Shown: positions 62,044 through 64,000 of the stretch, piece by piece | How positions within the stretch are numbered: position 1 is the first letter of the stretch | Layout of the letters: each line of letters starts with the position of its first letter | Assembly: GCF_019399895.1 (NCBI RefSeq) | Contig: NC_091885.1 | Location: 434,001-498,000 of the forward strand | Direction: 5' to 3' | From: Cardiocondyla obscurior | Taxonomy: Eukaryota; Arthropoda; Insecta; Hymenoptera; Formicidae | Length of the DNA: 64,000 nucleotides | Translations under genes and position numbers: made by a program | Notes under the pieces: model-generated | Told to the model about the DNA's origin: nothing | Seen by the model: the letters and a program-made list of their open reading frames with translations, nothing else | The model's database searches: none

Positions 62044-63964
62044 TTTGAAAACCATTTCGCTTCTACGCCTGGAACTAAATGCTGCCGCCTTGCTTGTCAA
62101 ATTAATTAATAATATAAAACACGGCGCTAGATTTCAAATTGCAAATATTCATTTATGGATTGATTCAACTATTGCTTTGGCCTGGATTCAGGGCCATCCA
62201 TCTCGATGGACCACCTTCGTAGCCAACCGAGTTACAGAAATACAGGAAACACTTCCGGAGGCTCAATGGCGTCACGTGCCTGGAGAAGAAAATCCAGCGG
62301 ACTGTGCTTCTCGTGGTCTCTCCGCCGTTGCATTTAAAAATCACCCCCTGTGGTGGCAAGGACCGACATGGCTACAGCATACGGACCACCTGCTACTCAG
62401 GCTCGTTGGCAATCCTTCCTTTCAAACCAAAGAAGAAATACGACCTGCCAAAGCACATTTGGGGACTCAAACACCAGAAGAAAATCCCATCTTGCTTAAA
62501 TTTTCCAATCTGCAACTATTTCTAAGGGTCTGCGCCTTGTGTCGTCGATGGTTGCTAAAAAATTCCGGTAAAAGAAACGAACCCATCTTGCCAAATAAAA
62601 TTGAAGAAATTCAAAACTATTGGATCACCACCATTCAAGCCATCTGGTTTCCTGAGGAAATAAACAATCTAATAAAAAATAAACCCCTCTCTCGTCAGAA
62701 TCCTCTTATTAAATTTACTCCCTTTCTTGACGAGAAAAAATTATTGCGTGTTGGCGGGCGGTTGCAACACGCTGCGATCTCCTTTGATTCCCGAAATCCA
62801 ATACTATTGCCCCGCAACTCTCATTTTACAAAATTAATTGTCGATACTTGCCACAGACGCACACTGCACGGCGGGGTGCAGTTAACTTTGGCCGTCATTC
62901 GACAACAATACTGGATTATTGGTGCCCAAACCTTAGTAAAAAACCACATTCATAGATGTGTTGTTTGTACGCGCTGGCGAGGACAATCACCTCATCCTTT
63001 AATGAGTCCTTTGCCTAACGCCAGAGTTTTGCCGTCTCGCCCTTTTCAAAACACTGGAGTCGATTACGCAGGTCCAATTTTAATGAGAACCTCTAAAGGA
63101 CGAGGCCAGAAAAGCCATAAGGGCTTCATTGCTATTTTTGTGTGTTTTGCTACGCGAGCCATACATCTGGAAGCCGTCTCGGATTACACGACCGAGGCCT
63201 TCCTAGCGGCCTTCCGCCGATTTACCTCTCGCCGAGGATTGTGTTCCGATTTATACAGTGACCGAGGTACTAACTTTATCGGCGCCGACGCGCAATTACG
63301 CGGTTTCATACGCGACTTAACTCGAAATCGACAATTCTTAAGTAATTTAGCCAATGACGGAATCCGCTGGCATTTTAATCCGCCTTCAGCGTCACATTTC
63401 GGTGGTATATGGGAAGCCGCCGTAAAATCTACAAAGCATCATATTCATCGCGTGATCGGGAATGCTAAACTAACGTTTGAAGAACTCATAACATTTCTTT
63501 CGCAAATTGAGGCCTGCCTCAACTCGCGTCCGCTTGCCGCATTAACTAATGACCCTCAAGATTTAGAGGCTTTATCTCCAGGTCACTTTCTAATCGGAAC
63601 ACCGCTTATCGCGATACCCGAACCGTCCCGTGAAGACATAGCTGAAAATAAATTAACACGGTGGCAGCTCGTGCAACAAATGAGAGACCATTTTTGGCGA
63701 CGATGGTCAACCGAGTACCTCCCTACGTTGAACATTAGAAAAAAATGGCGTAGTCCAGATAAAAATTTAACAATCGGAACACTTTGCTTAATTAAAGGCG
63801 AAAATATCGCGCCATCACAGTGGCCCCTTGCTCGTGTAATAGCCACTCACCCTGGCACTGACGGAAATATACGTGTTGTAACCGTACGTACGGCAGCCAC
63901 TACTTTAGTTCGGCCGGTTGTAAAATTAATACCGTTATCTTTAGCATCCGAGCCTAGCGAGTAA
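62044..63964 (+). CDS. gag-pol: BEL-2 gag-pol, C-terminal third
   Basis: Continues the RNase H after the Gypsy-D insertion (TTTGAAAACC..., LRLELNAAALLVKL), then integrase zinc region (HRRTLHGGVQ...CVVCTRW), VDYAGPI, SDRGTNFIGAD, GGIWEAAVKSTKHH and the DUF5641-like C-terminus (WPLARVIATHPGTDG) to stop 63962-63964. Open, no lesion. Its upstream apparent extension (61850-62039) is only LTR sequence. Confidence 0.9.
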
Positions 63965-64000
63965 ATTTCGCCCTTGCCATGGCGAGGTGGGCGGAATATG

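Larger units (their letters stand above)
49474..64000 (+). mobile_element. BEL-2, interrupted by Gypsy-D; 3' LTR at the window edge
   Basis: Probable 5' LTR to 49874, tRNA-Tyr primer site, gag-pol split by Gypsy-D (53301-62039) with CACC duplicated. The purine-rich GGCGAGGTGGGCGGAATA ends at 63998 and the final TG is probably the first two bases of the 3' LTR, by analogy with BEL-1. Confidence 0.8.

Overview
The window looks like repeat-dense nuclear DNA of an arthropod, most likely an insect. It holds Ty3/Gypsy elements with an insect errantivirus-type envelope gene, BEL/Pao elements primed by tRNA-Tyr, a chuvirus-like envelope gene, GT-AG introns and short AT-rich spacers. No host gene was recognised. 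I cannot name the species; ants and other Hymenoptera are only a guess.

Layout. 1-763 is a 117-bp satellite, followed by a solo Gypsy LTR (764-1182) and AT-rich DNA. At 2907-3984 lies the 5' end of a Gypsy element (LTR end, primer site, N-terminal gag). It is cut at 3984 by 'element X' copy X1 (3989-5135). Next come Gypsy-A (minus, 5136-14239), an env scrap (14240-14749), Gypsy-B (plus, 14750-22747, no 3' end), Gypsy-C (minus, 22748-26488, 5' truncated) and an unclassified insertion (26489-27591). X2 (27592-42283) is a near-complete element X carrying a fresh BEL-1 insertion (32761-39110). Gypsy-E (42284-49160, plus) resumes at the gag zinc knuckles and ends in a chuvirus-like env; its missing N-terminal gag may be the fragment at 3359-3984, 38 kb to the left. 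BEL-2 (about 49474 to the window end) is interrupted by Gypsy-D (53301-62039, minus), a young element with CACC target duplications and intact gag-pol and env frames.

Element X is the most unusual object. It has about 2.8-kb terminal inverted repeats whose outer ends are themselves palindromes of about 210-265 bp. Each repeat carries the same three small genes, one of them spliced. The centre holds the N-terminal part of a spliced family-B DNA polymerase, facing an inverted fragment from further along the same polymerase. This suggests a defective, endogenised linear DNA virus or Polinton/bidnavirus-like element.

A second unusual feature is a cysteine-rich reading frame on the strand opposite to gag-pol-env, between pol and env. 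It recurs in all four related Gypsy elements (A, B, C, D) behind a consensus splice acceptor, which points to a conserved antisense accessory gene.
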